NCBI GenBank assembly: GCA_963663975.2
Contig: CAXXRA010000006.1
Coordinates: 1 to 64,000 of the forward strand
DNA from: JANQRX01 sp963663975
GTDB lineage: Bacteria > Pseudomonadota > Alphaproteobacteria > Rhizobiales > Kaistiaceae
Direction: 5' to 3'
DNA: 64,000 bases
Numbering within the stretch: the stretch's first letter is position 1; each line of letters opens with the position of its first letter. This document shows positions 43,963 through 52,823 of the stretch, one piece after another. A program made the position numbers and the translations under genes. The notes beneath the pieces are model-generated. The model made no database searches. It saw only the letters and a list, made by a program, of their open reading frames with translations, and was not told the DNA's origin.

Positions 43963-45983
43963 AGGGTCGCCCTCCAGCCCTGGTGCTCGTTTTTCTCCGG
44001 TCCGGTTTGCGAGGGAAGATTTGCGTCCTTTGCGTCCGCACCGTCCGTATTAGCGGATTTCAAAGGTTTGGCGCGGACGGTCGAGCCGGCTTCCGTGCCG
44101 AAATCGTCTCCCTTACCGTCCGCAAGCTCTCCAACCGTCCGCCACTTGTTTTCCGCGAATGCGTTGGTTCCATTGCCTTTCGGTGGGTTCGCGGACGATG
44201 CGGACGGTGCGGACGGTGCGGACGGTTGCAGCCCGCGATAATCCGGGCCGCCGGAATTTCCTCCGGCCTTGATGTGAATGATCCTGGTACGCGCCCGGCC
44301 TTCCTTGACGTGGTCGATCTCAATGCCGATCTTGCGCAGGAAGGTCGCGGCCTGACGGAGGCGTCCGGACAATGCCCGAGGGCTGGCGGGCCAGGTCTTG
44401 GACTTGGCGACGCGCTCCCCGGCTGATTCGGCAAGGGCGCCCAGAAGATCCGTTGCCGTGCCCGTCCACCCCGTCCGCGCCTCCATCACCGCGCGGACAG
44501 CGGCCGCGACCGGATCGGCCTCGATCACGTTATCGACTACCTCGTCCCGGTTGGCACAATAGGCCGACCAGAAGGTGCCGGCGGGCCAGATGGCGGTCTC
44601 GCAGGCCGTTGCCCACAAGGCGAAATCCGCCATTCGGGGCAACCGTTCCAGCGTTGTATCGGGGAGCATCTTCAGGCCCTGAACCGCCGCGTCGAGCAGC
44701 GCGCCCAGAATGCGCGGGCGCTCGGCGTCGAACGTGGCCCACAATTCCGCCTCGGGGCGCCGGCGCTCCTCGGGGATGGCCTCCAAGGTCAGGAACACCG
44801 CCCGGTCGGCAAGGTCGGGCCGGGTCACGATGTCCTCGATGCCGTTTAGAATCACCGGGCGTGCGGCGTCGAACAGCACCTCGTCCTGGTCGGTGTAGAG
44901 CTGGCGCACCGCGAAACCGCCACCCGTCGCCAGACGGCAAAGCGTATCGGAAATCCACGCCGGCAGGCCCGAGACGTTGTCGAAGGCGAGCACATGCCCA
45001 TTGTTGGCGGCGATGAACAGATCGCGGTTCTCGCGCGGCAGGGCGCGCAAAGGAGCCGTATTTGGGTCCAGCAAAGACCGCAGAATGGCCGAGAATGTGG
45101 ACTTCGCCGAACCCTGCTCGCCCGACAGCACGATCACCGGATAGGGGCCGTGATTGCGCAGGACGGCCAGCGCCCAGGCGACGACAAGTACGAAATCGGC
45201 ATCCGATTGCACGTTGAGGAAGGATCGCAGGGTTTCGACCGAGCCGCCCGGTGCGGGAACCGGCAAAGGCTGCATCCCGGCGGCGCGACGGAACCGCACC
45301 GGAGGGTCTTCCACCACGCGCCATCCGGTCGTGGTGATTTCGATGGCGCGCCAAGCCTTGTCACCGAGGTCGAGATAGAGGCTTCCGTCGATCCCCCCGA
45401 CGCGGATGTAAACCGCCCGTTCCGGGGCGTCGAAATGAGCCTTCGCCTCGACCACGTTCAGGGCCGATTGAAGCGCCTCCGAACTTGCTGCACCATCCGT
45501 CGCCTCGTAGAATTGCCGCGCCAGCCACCGCTTGAACCCCTTGGTGCGAACGGGCCAGGTTTCCCGGTGACCGTTGATGTCGAGGTCGGCGAAGGCGGTA
45601 CCGTCGGCGGAATGGAATAACTCGGCGGCCTCGGCAAGGTCGATCAGGATGTCAGCCTGAGTCGGTCTCCGCCCGCCGTTGCCGCTTTCCTCCATACTTG
45701 CCTTGTCGAGGGCGGTGACACGGCATCCGGCTTTCTTCAACTGTACCCGTAGAGCCTCGAAGCCGGCCCGATCCTCTTTTTTCATCGCCGAGATCCGCTC
45801 CAACACCTCGGGTGCGAACGGTGCGCCGGGATCGTCGGCGGTTCGCTCGATCAGTCCGGCGAGTGGGTCGGGAATTTCCTCGGCAGCGGCGATTGCAGCG
45901 GCTACCGGGTTTTCATCGTCATCCGGGATTTCGTTCGGAACGGTATCCGGGGTCTCGGTTTCGTCGATCTTGTCCCTTGTCAT
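43959..45983 (-). CDS. D5/primase-C-like ATPase (putative replicative helicase) of a mobile element
   Basis: 674 residues from MTRDKIDETETPDTVP (45983), whose ATG overlaps the primase stop. An acidic N-terminus is followed near 284-292 by Walker A SGEQGSAKST and near 330 by Walker B HVLAFDNVSG; between them ALPRENRDLFIAANN, and after them RLATGGGFAVRQLYTDQDE and RPVILNGIEDIVTRPDLADR. This is the layout of superfamily-3-like/D5-type ATPases that pair with a Toprim primase in phage and satellite replication. The C-terminal region is low-complexity (SAPSAPSASSA). Loading and unwinding at the element's own origin is the inferred role; no origin was identified. Confidence 0.75.
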   Translation of the reverse strand: MTRDKIDETETPDTVPNEIPDDDENPVAAAIAAAEEIPDPLAGLIERTADDPGAPFAPEVLERISAMKKEDRAGFEALRVQLKKAGCRVTALDKASMEESGNGGRRPTQADILIDLAEAAELFHSADGTAFADLDINGHRETWPVRTKGFKRWLARQFYEATDGAASSEALQSALNVVEAKAHFDAPERAVYIRVGGIDGSLYLDLGDKAWRAIEITTTGWRVVEDPPVRFRRAAGMQPLPVPAPGGSVETLRSFLNVQSDADFVLVVAWALAVLRNHGPYPVIVLSGEQGSAKSTFSAILRSLLDPNTAPLRALPRENRDLFIAANNGHVLAFDNVSGLPAWISDTLCRLATGGGFAVRQLYTDQDEVLFDAARPVILNGIEDIVTRPDLADRAVFLTLEAIPEERRRPEAELWATFDAERPRILGALLDAAVQGLKMLPDTTLERLPRMADFALWATACETAIWPAGTFWSAYCANRDEVVDNVIEADPVAAAVRAVMEARTGWTGTATDLLGALAESAGERVAKSKTWPASPRALSGRLRQAATFLRKIGIEIDHVKEGRARTRIIHIKAGGNSGGPDYRGLQPSAPSAPSASSANPPKGNGTNAFAENKWRTVGELADGKGDDFGTEAGSTVRAKPLKSANTDGADAKDANLPSQTGPEKNEHQGWRATL

Positions 45984-46888
45984 TTCCGGCCCTTCCCGTT
46001 TCGAGGCGCGTGGCCTGTCAGCATGTCGTTGAAGTCTTGGCCGCGTGGCGGGCGGGCAATGCGCACACGCCGTCCTTCCCGTTGCCAACCCATGGCGCAG
46101 TCGCGGGCAGCGGCTTCGCCGGGGTCGTCTCCGTCGGCCAGGACGATCACCTCGCGCAAGCTCTCGGGCAGATCGAGCGCCCGCAACCCGGAGGTGGACA
46201 GCGCCGCCCAGGCGGGGTTTCCCGTTGCCTGCATGGCCGCGAGGCAGGTCTCAATGCCTTCGCCCACCATCAGCAGGTCGGTGGGCTGGCTGAAACGGAC
46301 CGCACCGCCCCGGCACGGGCCGAGCATCATCTTCGCGGGATCGACCGGGGCCTTGCCGCCGCCGTTGCGGGCGAGAAACGTGCGGTGAATGGCCGTCGGC
46401 GCGTTGTCGGCACCCCGTGTTATCAGCGCCACCATGCAGGGCCAGAACCCGCCCGACGGATGCTTCAGCCCGCGATGGAAGCGCAGCGAGGGCGGCAGCG
46501 AAAGGTCCAGGCCGCGCGCCGAGAGATAGGTTTCGACTGTTGTTCCGACCGCCGAGATCGTCGATTGCCAGATCGCGAGCGCAGCGGTGCTACTTTCCTC
46601 GTGCTGCTGTTTGGGCTGAGATTCGGGGACCTTGCGGCGGGAAAGCTGGTGAATGTGCGAAGTTGCCTTGCCGTCCCACAAACCACGCTTCTTCAGCGCC
46701 GCGATCACATCGCGCTGGTCGCATCCGGCATGGCAGCGGACGAGCACCTTGCCGTCCGCCTCGCGGATCGAAAGGCTCGGCTCGCGGTCGTCATGAGCGG
46801 AACAGTGTGCGATCCAGCCCAGGCCAGCTTTACGGCCACCGAGCGCCCTGGCGATGGTCTCAGCGGTCATGGCGCGCGCCCTCGTCAT
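45980..46888 (-). CDS. Toprim-type DNA primase of a mobile element
   Basis: 302 residues (Met at 7, 46870, is an alternative start). The N-terminal zinc-finger-like motif has Cys29, His32, Cys52 and Cys56 (HCSAHDDREPSLSI; RCHAGC). The Toprim domain shows LLMVGEGIETCLAAM near 212-224 and VIVLADGDDPGEAAAR near 252. The Glu and the DxD-like acids bind Mg in primer synthesis. About 300 residues is usual for phage-type Toprim primases without a helicase. Its stop overlaps the ATPase start, giving a primase-helicase pair. Confidence 0.83.
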   Translation of the reverse strand: MTRARAMTAETIARALGGRKAGLGWIAHCSAHDDREPSLSIREADGKVLVRCHAGCDQRDVIAALKKRGLWDGKATSHIHQLSRRKVPESQPKQQHEESSTAALAIWQSTISAVGTTVETYLSARGLDLSLPPSLRFHRGLKHPSGGFWPCMVALITRGADNAPTAIHRTFLARNGGGKAPVDPAKMMLGPCRGGAVRFSQPTDLLMVGEGIETCLAAMQATGNPAWAALSTSGLRALDLPESLREVIVLADGDDPGEAAARDCAMGWQREGRRVRIARPPRGQDFNDMLTGHAPRNGKGRK

Positions 46889-47156
46889 CAGGGGTCGACC
46901 CGTTGGTATTGTCGTTCGCGGGTACCGGCAGTTCGTCCCGCGACCACTCAGCCAGAATGGAAAAAAAGCCAGTGACGTTGGCGGCGATCTGTTTTGCCTC
47001 GTCGCGACTCAGGTCGCGCCCGACGCGCGGTTGCCAGACCCCACGGGTTCGTTCGATTTGGTTGTCATGCAGATTGTCGTTTGCAGCTTTCACCGAAGAT
47101 CTCACGGCCGGCTCTTCGCCGCTCCGTGCCTCTGATCTCCGGCCTCGGATTCCCAC
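46860..47156 (-). CDS. Small protein with ANDN motifs (up to 98 aa)
   Basis: Recognisable from VKAANDNLHDNQIERT through GVWQPRVGRDLSRDEAKQIA and NVTGFFSILAEWSRDE to the end, overlapping the primase start by 29 bases. Such proteins precede primase genes in alphaproteobacterial islands. The ATG at 47156 gives a basic leader with little family character, and a GTG at about 47093 (VKAANDN) may be the true start. Function unknown. Confidence 0.6.
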   Translation of the reverse strand: MGIRGRRSEARSGEEPAVRSSVKAANDNLHDNQIERTRGVWQPRVGRDLSRDEAKQIAANVTGFFSILAEWSRDELPVPANDNTNGSTPDDEGARHDR

Positions 47157-47228
47157 CGATAACGCAGGATCGTATCGTCATTTGCATGTTCGGCGTCCCA
47201 TTCCCAGGGATCGCCGGTTGGCACCGCG

Positions 47229-47450
47229 TCAAACGGGCAGGTCGTCCTCCGGTATCGTGAACTTCTGGGACTTGCCCGCTTCGATCACGAGATCGCGCCT
47301 ATTGTTTTTGCCGATGGCACTGGTAATGGCGCAGCGGAAATGTCCGTGCCGCAATCCGTCCATGACCACTTCGGTCAGGTGGTTTATGGCTTCGCGGGCT
47401 TGCGGACCGCAGGCGCTGTCGTCTGGTTTGGTGATCTGATCGTCATGCAT
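47229..47450 (-). CDS. Small protein (73 aa) of the replication operon
   Basis: MHDDQITKPDDSACGPQA, then LTEVVMDGLRHGHFRCAITS and RRDLVIEAGKSQKFTIPEDD. An alpha/beta pattern with a basic strand, compact and island-typical. It overlaps the preceding gene by eight bases, so it is probably translationally coupled. Not assigned. Confidence 0.6.
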   Translation of the reverse strand: MHDDQITKPDDSACGPQAREAINHLTEVVMDGLRHGHFRCAITSAIGKNNRRDLVIEAGKSQKFTIPEDDLPV

Positions 47451-47721
47451 TGTGCAACAGGGCCTTCATGTCTTTGATGGTGGAAGAGAATGCGAGCGGC
47501 GGCACGGTCGTGTTGTCGCCGTAGAAGGACAGCACATCGGCCTGACGCTCGGGGCTATCCTTGAACACAAAAATCTTGCGGCGGCCTTCGGGGCGCAGGT
47601 CGAGCAACGCATATCCGGAGCAACGCAGGAAACAGGCGAGATAGAAATCACGCGTCTCGAACGCTTCCGTATTCGCGGGCCCCGCCCTGGTTGTTTCTTG
47701 TCCAGTTGTCACTTTACACAC
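47443..47721 (-). CDS. DUF5659-like small protein (92 aa)
   Basis: The core FYLACFLRCSGYALLDLRPE then GRRKIFVFKD fits the DUF5659 pattern (a short domain common in phages and islands: 'FYLAAFLLAKGH...EGRRC.F.F'). Function unknown. It is followed by the overlapping 73-residue gene and preceded by the peptidase gene on the same strand, with 17 bases between. Confidence 0.6.
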   Translation of the reverse strand: MCKVTTGQETTRAGPANTEAFETRDFYLACFLRCSGYALLDLRPEGRRKIFVFKDSPERQADVLSFYGDNTTVPPLAFSSTIKDMKALLHNA

Positions 47722-47738
47722 TCCTAAAAAAAAGGGGC

Positions 47739-48414
47739 CTATCCACCGGCGAGCATCCGCCGGAGTGGAACCTCACGGTGCAGGAGTCCCAGTTTTTCCA
47801 ACCGGATGCGCATGGCGATGGGCGAAACCCCAAACTGCTCAGCTAAGGGTCGCACAATTTCCTCGGAGAGCATCTCTGCTGGATCACGAAGGCTCGACAT
47901 CTTCTCCCGCAGCAATTGCTTGACTTCAGGATCGATCTCTTCGATTTCCCGGTCGTAATCCTCCGGTCCTCCGCTAATTTCAATCAATTCCCTAAGTTCA
48001 AGGTCCCCAAACTCCCGTTTCCACGCTCGAAATACTAAATTCCTAGGCATCAGGAGGCAGGACGCATAGAAATTCGCCTGCCATTCGACCCGCTCATTCG
48101 CCTGAATTGACCGGCAGATGACGGATGGGGCGGATGACCCGCCGAACTGGGCTGCCTGCATAGGGTCCCTGGCATAAAGGGAACGGTGAAGCCGCCAGTG
48201 ACCGCCTCCCTCATGTGCCAGGGTGAAGCGATAACGGCCTTCCTTGTTCGGGTACTCTTCGGGGTCGAGACTTTCGTCAACAACAACCCGCTTTTCATCG
48301 AAAAATATCGCGCCCAGGATGTCCGAGCCTTGACTGAGGTCGGTGCGGGGAATTCCGAACAGACGATGGGTATCGTCGAACTCAATGCCGAGCTTGAGGT
48401 ACTTCTCCATGATG
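47739..48414 (-). pseudogene. ImmA/IrrE-family metallopeptidase, 5' lost to IS21 and altered zinc motif
   Basis: The reading starts right at the IS21 border (MEKYLKLGIEFDDTHRLFG); relatives have 30-60 residues before this. The zinc site reads FTLAHEGGGHWRLH, that is HExxxH instead of HExxH, with one glycine too many (GAG GGA GGC GGT CAC). The third ligand region is EWQANFYASCLLMP. A C-terminal helix-turn-helix-like part follows (LAEQFGVSPIAMRIRLEKLG). ImmA proteins cut phage-type repressors, so this was probably the induction control of the element whose replication genes follow. Confidence 0.75.
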
Positions 48415-48561
48415 TGTCAAACGGCTTTCAATATTGACCCCCGATCGGCGTGCAAAATTGACCCCCCTGAGCGGCACGGCGGAGGTTGTCCCGGTAGTCA
48501 ATAGGGGGGGTACCTGTTGACCCACCGGGGCAACCGGGCCGCAGGCACGGCCGGCGGCGGC

Positions 48562-49290
48562 TCAGGAGCGGTTCTTGAAGCGCCAGCTCTCGTTGCCGGT
48601 CTCGATGATCTCGCAATGATGGGTGAGACGGTCGAGCAGGGCTGTGGTCATCTTGGGGTCGCCGAAGACGGATGGCCATTCGCCGAAGGCGAGGTTGGTG
48701 GTGATGACGATAGAGGTGCGCTCGTAGAGCCGGCTCATGAGGTGGAAGAGCAGCTGCCCGCCGGCCTGGGCGAAGGGCAGGTAGCCGAGTTCGTCGAGGA
48801 TGACGAAGTCGCGGCGTACAAGCTGATCTGCGGTGCGGCCCTGGCGTCCGGCGCGGAGCTCGGCCTCGAGGTGGTTGACCAGGTCGACGACGTTGTAGCA
48901 GCGGCCCCGGGCGCCCTTGCGGATGCAGGAGCGCGCGATGGCGACGGCGAGATGGGTCTTGCCGGTGCCGGTGCCGCCGACCAGCACGATGTTGCGCTTG
49001 CCCTCCAGGAAGCCGCCGCCGGCGAGCTCCTGGATCAGGGGCTCGTTGACTGGCGAGGCGGCGAAGTCGAAGTCGGCCAGCTCCTTGGCCGTTGGCAACC
49101 TGGCGGACGCCATCTGGTACTTGATCGAGCGCGCCGTCTTGTCGGCGATCTCGACCTGCAGCAGCGTACCGATGATCTGCTGCACCGGATGACGACGCTT
49201 GAGCCCGTCGGCAAGGATGTCGTCGTAGGCGGCGCGCATGCCCGCGAGCTTCAACGCCGTCATCATCGCCAGCACCTCATGACGCTCCAT
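48562..49290 (-). CDS. istB: IstB, IS21 helper ATPase (copy 3)
   Basis: Translation identical to the other two copies, intact 242 residues with Walker A and B motifs. Confidence 0.93.
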   Translation of the reverse strand: MERHEVLAMMTALKLAGMRAAYDDILADGLKRRHPVQQIIGTLLQVEIADKTARSIKYQMASARLPTAKELADFDFAASPVNEPLIQELAGGGFLEGKRNIVLVGGTGTGKTHLAVAIARSCIRKGARGRCYNVVDLVNHLEAELRAGRQGRTADQLVRRDFVILDELGYLPFAQAGGQLLFHLMSRLYERTSIVITTNLAFGEWPSVFGDPKMTTALLDRLTHHCEIIETGNESWRFKNRS

Positions 49291-50801
49291 GACCGGCCTC
49301 CCTCAGGCGATCGTAGCGCTGACAGTCGGCCACCGGCCGGTGGCGAAGCTGCAGGCCCTCGGGCGTCGGGATGGTCGCCGGCGGTGCCGGCTGGCACTGC
49401 CGGGCGAGGATGTTGAGCTCGACGTCGGCGCTGCAGGCGCCGCAGTCGAGCGCCTCGGCACAGGCCGCCTCGACCGCCTCCAGCCCGTCCTCCTGAACCG
49501 CCGCGAGGATCCTCACGAACTGCCTGTCACCGTCGTCGCAACCCGTCAGCCGGGCCCGTATGCGGCCGAGCGCGCCGGGCAGTTGCCAGCCCTTGAAGGG
49601 CGCGCCATTGCGCAGCGCGCCGGGCTTCCTCGTCAGGATCGGCACGTAGTGCCACGGATCGTAGGCGACCTGGCCGCGCCCGAAGCTGCGGGGATGCTCG
49701 GCGACGGTCTCGCCGTCCTGGCGGATGACGATCCGATCGGCGTAGGCCCGCACGTCGACCGGCCGCCCGACGGCACGGGCGGCGACGCTGTAGTGGTTGT
49801 TGTCGAAGCGCACCAGACAGGTCTTGGACACCGCCACCTCGGTGGCGTGGAAGCCGTCGAAGGGGCCGCGATAGGCCATCAAGAAGGGCCGCTCCTCCTC
49901 GAACACCTGCCACACCGTCTTGCTCTCGATCGTCGGATGCGGCCGCTTCTTGGCGTCCTCGATACACCGATCCATCAGCCACTCGTTGATCTCGACGTAG
50001 GAGCGGCCCCGCGGGATGGGCACGAACAGGCGGCCGCGGACGTCACCCACCTGCCTCTCGACCTGCCCCTTCTCCCAGCCCGCACCCGGAGTGCACGCCA
50101 CCGGCTCCACCAGATGGTGGGAGCACAGCTCCAGAAAGCGCCGATTGTAGGCGCGCTCCTTGCCGACGAAGACCATGCTCACCGCCGTCTTCATGTTGTC
50201 GTAGATGCCCCGCCGGCAGACCCCGCCGAAGAAGTGGAAGGCCCGTTCGTGCGCCTCGAACACCATCTCCTGGCTCTCGCGCGGGAAGATTCTGAACCAG
50301 CTGCATGCGGCTGTAGCAGAGCCGCATGTGCGCCGCCTTCACCTTGGTCGTCACACCCGACAGGCGCGCGTACTCGTGGCTCCAGTCGAACTGGTAGGCC
50401 TCGCCGGGATCGAAGCTCAGCGGCACAAAACCCTGCGACGGCGACAACAGCCGCCACCGCCGACGCCAGGTCCTGGCGTAGCGGCGCACTGCGTCGTAGC
50501 CGCCGCCATAGCCCAGAGCCGCAAGGTCTTCATGAATCCGCAGCAGAGACAGCCGATCCCGGCGCGGCCTCTTCTCGTTGGCCTCCAGCTGGCGCTCGAG
50601 CTCATCCACCCACGGCCCAAGCTTCGGCATCGGCTGGATCTTGCGCTCGTAGCTGTACGAGGTCTCATCGCCCCGCACCACCTTGCGCACCGTGTTCTTC
50701 GAAACCCTCAAATCCCGGGCGATCTTCTTGATCGGAACGCCCCTCACCAGATGATCCCGACGTATCCGTGCGATCGTCTCCACAACCAGCATCTCCCCCA
50801 C
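49277..50801 (-). pseudogene. istA: IstA, IS21 transposase with the same frameshift (copy 3)
   Basis: As in copies 1 and 2 the frame breaks after RMQLVQN (near 50281). It carries Ile in LLRIHED like copy 2. Confidence 0.85.
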
Positions 50802-50904
50802 CTCGTCTGTCCAAACAACGAGGTGTGTTAAAAATCACAAAACCAGGGGGGTCAATTTTGGACGCCGATTACCCCACCAAGGGGGTCAATATTCCACGCC
50901 GATC

Positions 50905-51263
50905 CGAGCCCGTGCGATATCGTTCAGAAAACCCTTGCCAACTCGGAGCCGTCCACACATGACGGCTTCGGCGCCGCATTCGACCGCCGTCTCGATCAAG
51001 GCTTCGGCCTGGTCCCGGCGCTCGGGCAGCCCGTCGTTGAAACGCTTCACCTCGGACAGCGCCAGGATGCGGAGACCGGCATCGGCGGCTGCGGTCTTTA
51101 CCTCGCGGGCCGAAGCGCCGTCGAAGAGTTCCTGGCCGGCAAAATCGTTGCGGAACTCGACGCCGACGCAACCGAGCGACGCGGCCAGGTCGATGAACGC
51201 GCGATAGCCAAGCGACGGCGCCGCCATGTGGTTGAGCGCAAACGAATTCGAGCCCGTGCTCAC
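50905..51263 (-). pseudogene. Sugar-phosphate isomerase/epimerase (TIM barrel), C-terminus lost to IS21
   Basis: Begins at the GTG at 51263 (VSTGSNSFALNHM), supported by AAAGGA about 8 nt upstream. It reads SLGYRAFIDLAASLGCVGVE, FRNDFAGQELFDG and ADAGLRILALSEVKRFND. This is the first 40% of a xylose-isomerase-like TIM barrel (family about 260-280 residues, as in hydroxypyruvate or inosose isomerases). The metal-binding C-terminal half is missing after GRLRVGKGFLNDIARA. It shares strand with, and sits next to, the LacI regulator, so it probably belonged to the same sugar-use locus. Confidence 0.75.
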
Positions 51264-51443
51264 CGGTTCGATCCTTTCCCGGCCGGTCGTATCGCGGGAC
51301 CGGAACAGCGTACCGGTTCGCATGTCCCCTTGACCAGACGAGTCTGTGTGCCCGATCTGGCAATGGACGCCGACAGCAAGCATCTTAATCCTTACCCGAG
51401 CCGATGAGACGGGGCGTGTGGCCGCGCTCGCATCAAAGGCGGC

Positions 51444-52523
51444 TTACAGCACCGTTTCGGTGTTGTCCGGACCGTGGACGGTGAACGGGATTGGCGCGTC
51501 GTCCGGTCGGCTGTCCAGGCGTCCGGTGTCATAGAGCAGATGTTGAATCGCCCGGTCGGTCTGCACCTCCGGGTTCTGATCGAAAATCAGGTCCATCCGG
51601 CCCTTGCGCAGCAGGCTACGACTGCCGTCGGTCAATTCATGGCCGATGAAAACGACCCGGTGGGCTGGCCGGGCCTGACCGATTGCTCTAGCAATCGCCC
51701 GGTTGAAACCGCCGGCGCTATAGATACCGGTGGTGCCGGGATTCCCCACCAATGCATCCAACACGACGCTTCTTGTCAGCTCGAAATCGTCAAGTCCCTC
51801 GACGATGACCGCGTCGGAAACGCCGGGCGCCAATTGACCCAGTCGGTCCACGCATGCCCGCACGCGTTCGCGATTGCCTCGATAGGAAAGCCGCCCCGCA
51901 GATATGATGATACCACCGGGTCGTTCCATGAACCCGCTGATAAAATAGGCCGCCGACCGGCCGACCCTGCGATTGTCGATGCCGACGAATGCGGAGCGGC
52001 GGCTCGGCATGATATCGTTGACCACGGCGACGATCGGGATGCCGAATTCTTCCACCGCCACGTCGATCGACTTGCGCACCAGCGCGTTCTCCGGAGCCAT
52101 GAGTATGAGCCCGTCATTGCGCCTGGCGGCCAGACGAATGCGGGTTGCGTATTCCTCCGGCTCATAACTGTCCATGAACGTGCGGTTGAGAATGAGCTCA
52201 CCCTGATAGCGGATACCGGCCTGGATCAGCGCCCGTTCCAGCCGCGGCCAGACGCCGGTGTCCATCCGACGCTGAACAGCGCGTTCATCGGTGTCGGGGT
52301 CCAAAAAAGTATCCGGTCGGTAGACCAGCGCCTCGAACCGCAACCTGCGCTGGTAGCGTTCTGGAAGCGCCCGGTTCAATCCCAAGCGACGGGCGGCGCC
52401 CAGCACCAGATCGGCGGTCTGCGGAGAAACCGGACCGCGCTCATTGAGCACCCGATCGACGGTTGCAATCCCGACGCGGGCGGCCTCCGCGATGTCGATA
52501 AACCTGACTTTACGCCGTCTCAT
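51444..52523 (-). CDS. LacI-family transcriptional regulator
   Basis: 359 residues. The N-terminal LacI HTH is FIDIAEAARVGIATVDRVLN, where Asp-Arg at the hinge helix replaces the usual Ser-Arg. A type-1 periplasmic-binding-protein-like effector domain follows, with NDGLILMAPEN, GIPIVAVVNDIMP, FVGIDNRRVGRSAAYFI and HRVVFIGHEL. It is divergent from the sugar ABC operon, and a perfect palindrome lies 9 bases upstream of its start. This arrangement fits autoregulation plus sugar-responsive repression or activation of the transporter. The C-terminal PDDAPIPFTVHGPDN tail is typical of a sugar-binding regulator. Confidence 0.87.
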   Translation of the reverse strand: MRRRKVRFIDIAEAARVGIATVDRVLNERGPVSPQTADLVLGAARRLGLNRALPERYQRRLRFEALVYRPDTFLDPDTDERAVQRRMDTGVWPRLERALIQAGIRYQGELILNRTFMDSYEPEEYATRIRLAARRNDGLILMAPENALVRKSIDVAVEEFGIPIVAVVNDIMPSRRSAFVGIDNRRVGRSAAYFISGFMERPGGIIISAGRLSYRGNRERVRACVDRLGQLAPGVSDAVIVEGLDDFELTRSVVLDALVGNPGTTGIYSAGGFNRAIARAIGQARPAHRVVFIGHELTDGSRSLLRKGRMDLIFDQNPEVQTDRAIQHLLYDTGRLDSRPDDAPIPFTVHGPDNTETVL

Positions 52524-52532
52524 CCCGACCCC

Positions 52533-52548
52533 TGATGAAATTTCATCA
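52533..52548. promoter_or_regulatory. Probable LacI-type operator
   Basis: Perfect 16-bp palindrome TGATGAAA/TTTCATCA centred 17 bases upstream of the LacI start codon, in the divergent region before the sugar transporter. Length, AT-rich centre-proximal bases and placement fit a LacI-family operator, although many such operators have a CG centre and this one has AT. Confidence 0.65.
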
Positions 52549-52823
52549 CTGCCACGCTTGCGCCCTCGTCCATACGCGTGTCAACTCCATCACAGGAAAG
52601 ACAGGGACTTTCCGCCGCAATCCCGACGACCGGCGCGGTCGCGCTAGAGCCATCAAGGGCCTGTGCGCTCCGTGCGCCGGGCGTTTCGTGCGCCTTGCCA
52701 ATGCAGGGACGTGTCTGTGAACCGCAACCCCGGCCCAACTCTCGCCGGGGTCAAAATCAGGCGGCCCGGGGCGGCGGAAGACGAGACCCAGGAACTCAAA
52801 ACTGAAAACCAAGGGAGGAAGAG

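Larger units (their letters stand above)
48415..50904 (-). mobile_element. IS21-family element, copy 3 (last 4 bp missing)
   Basis: Starts TGTCAAACGG at 48415. The right end stops after CGCCGATC, where copies 1 and 2 continue AACA, so the terminal four bases have been replaced by flank sequence (CGAG). It carries T at the position that separates copies 2 and 3 from copy 1. It truncates the ImmA-like gene on the left and the TIM-barrel gene on the right. No target duplication. Confidence 0.88.

Noticed and set aside
50898..50910. ATCCGAG at the right edge of IS21 copy 3 as a leftover of the CRISPR repeat
   Set aside because: Only seven bases are shared and the following bases (CCCGTG) do not continue the repeat; the sequence fits the coding frame of the TIM-barrel gene.
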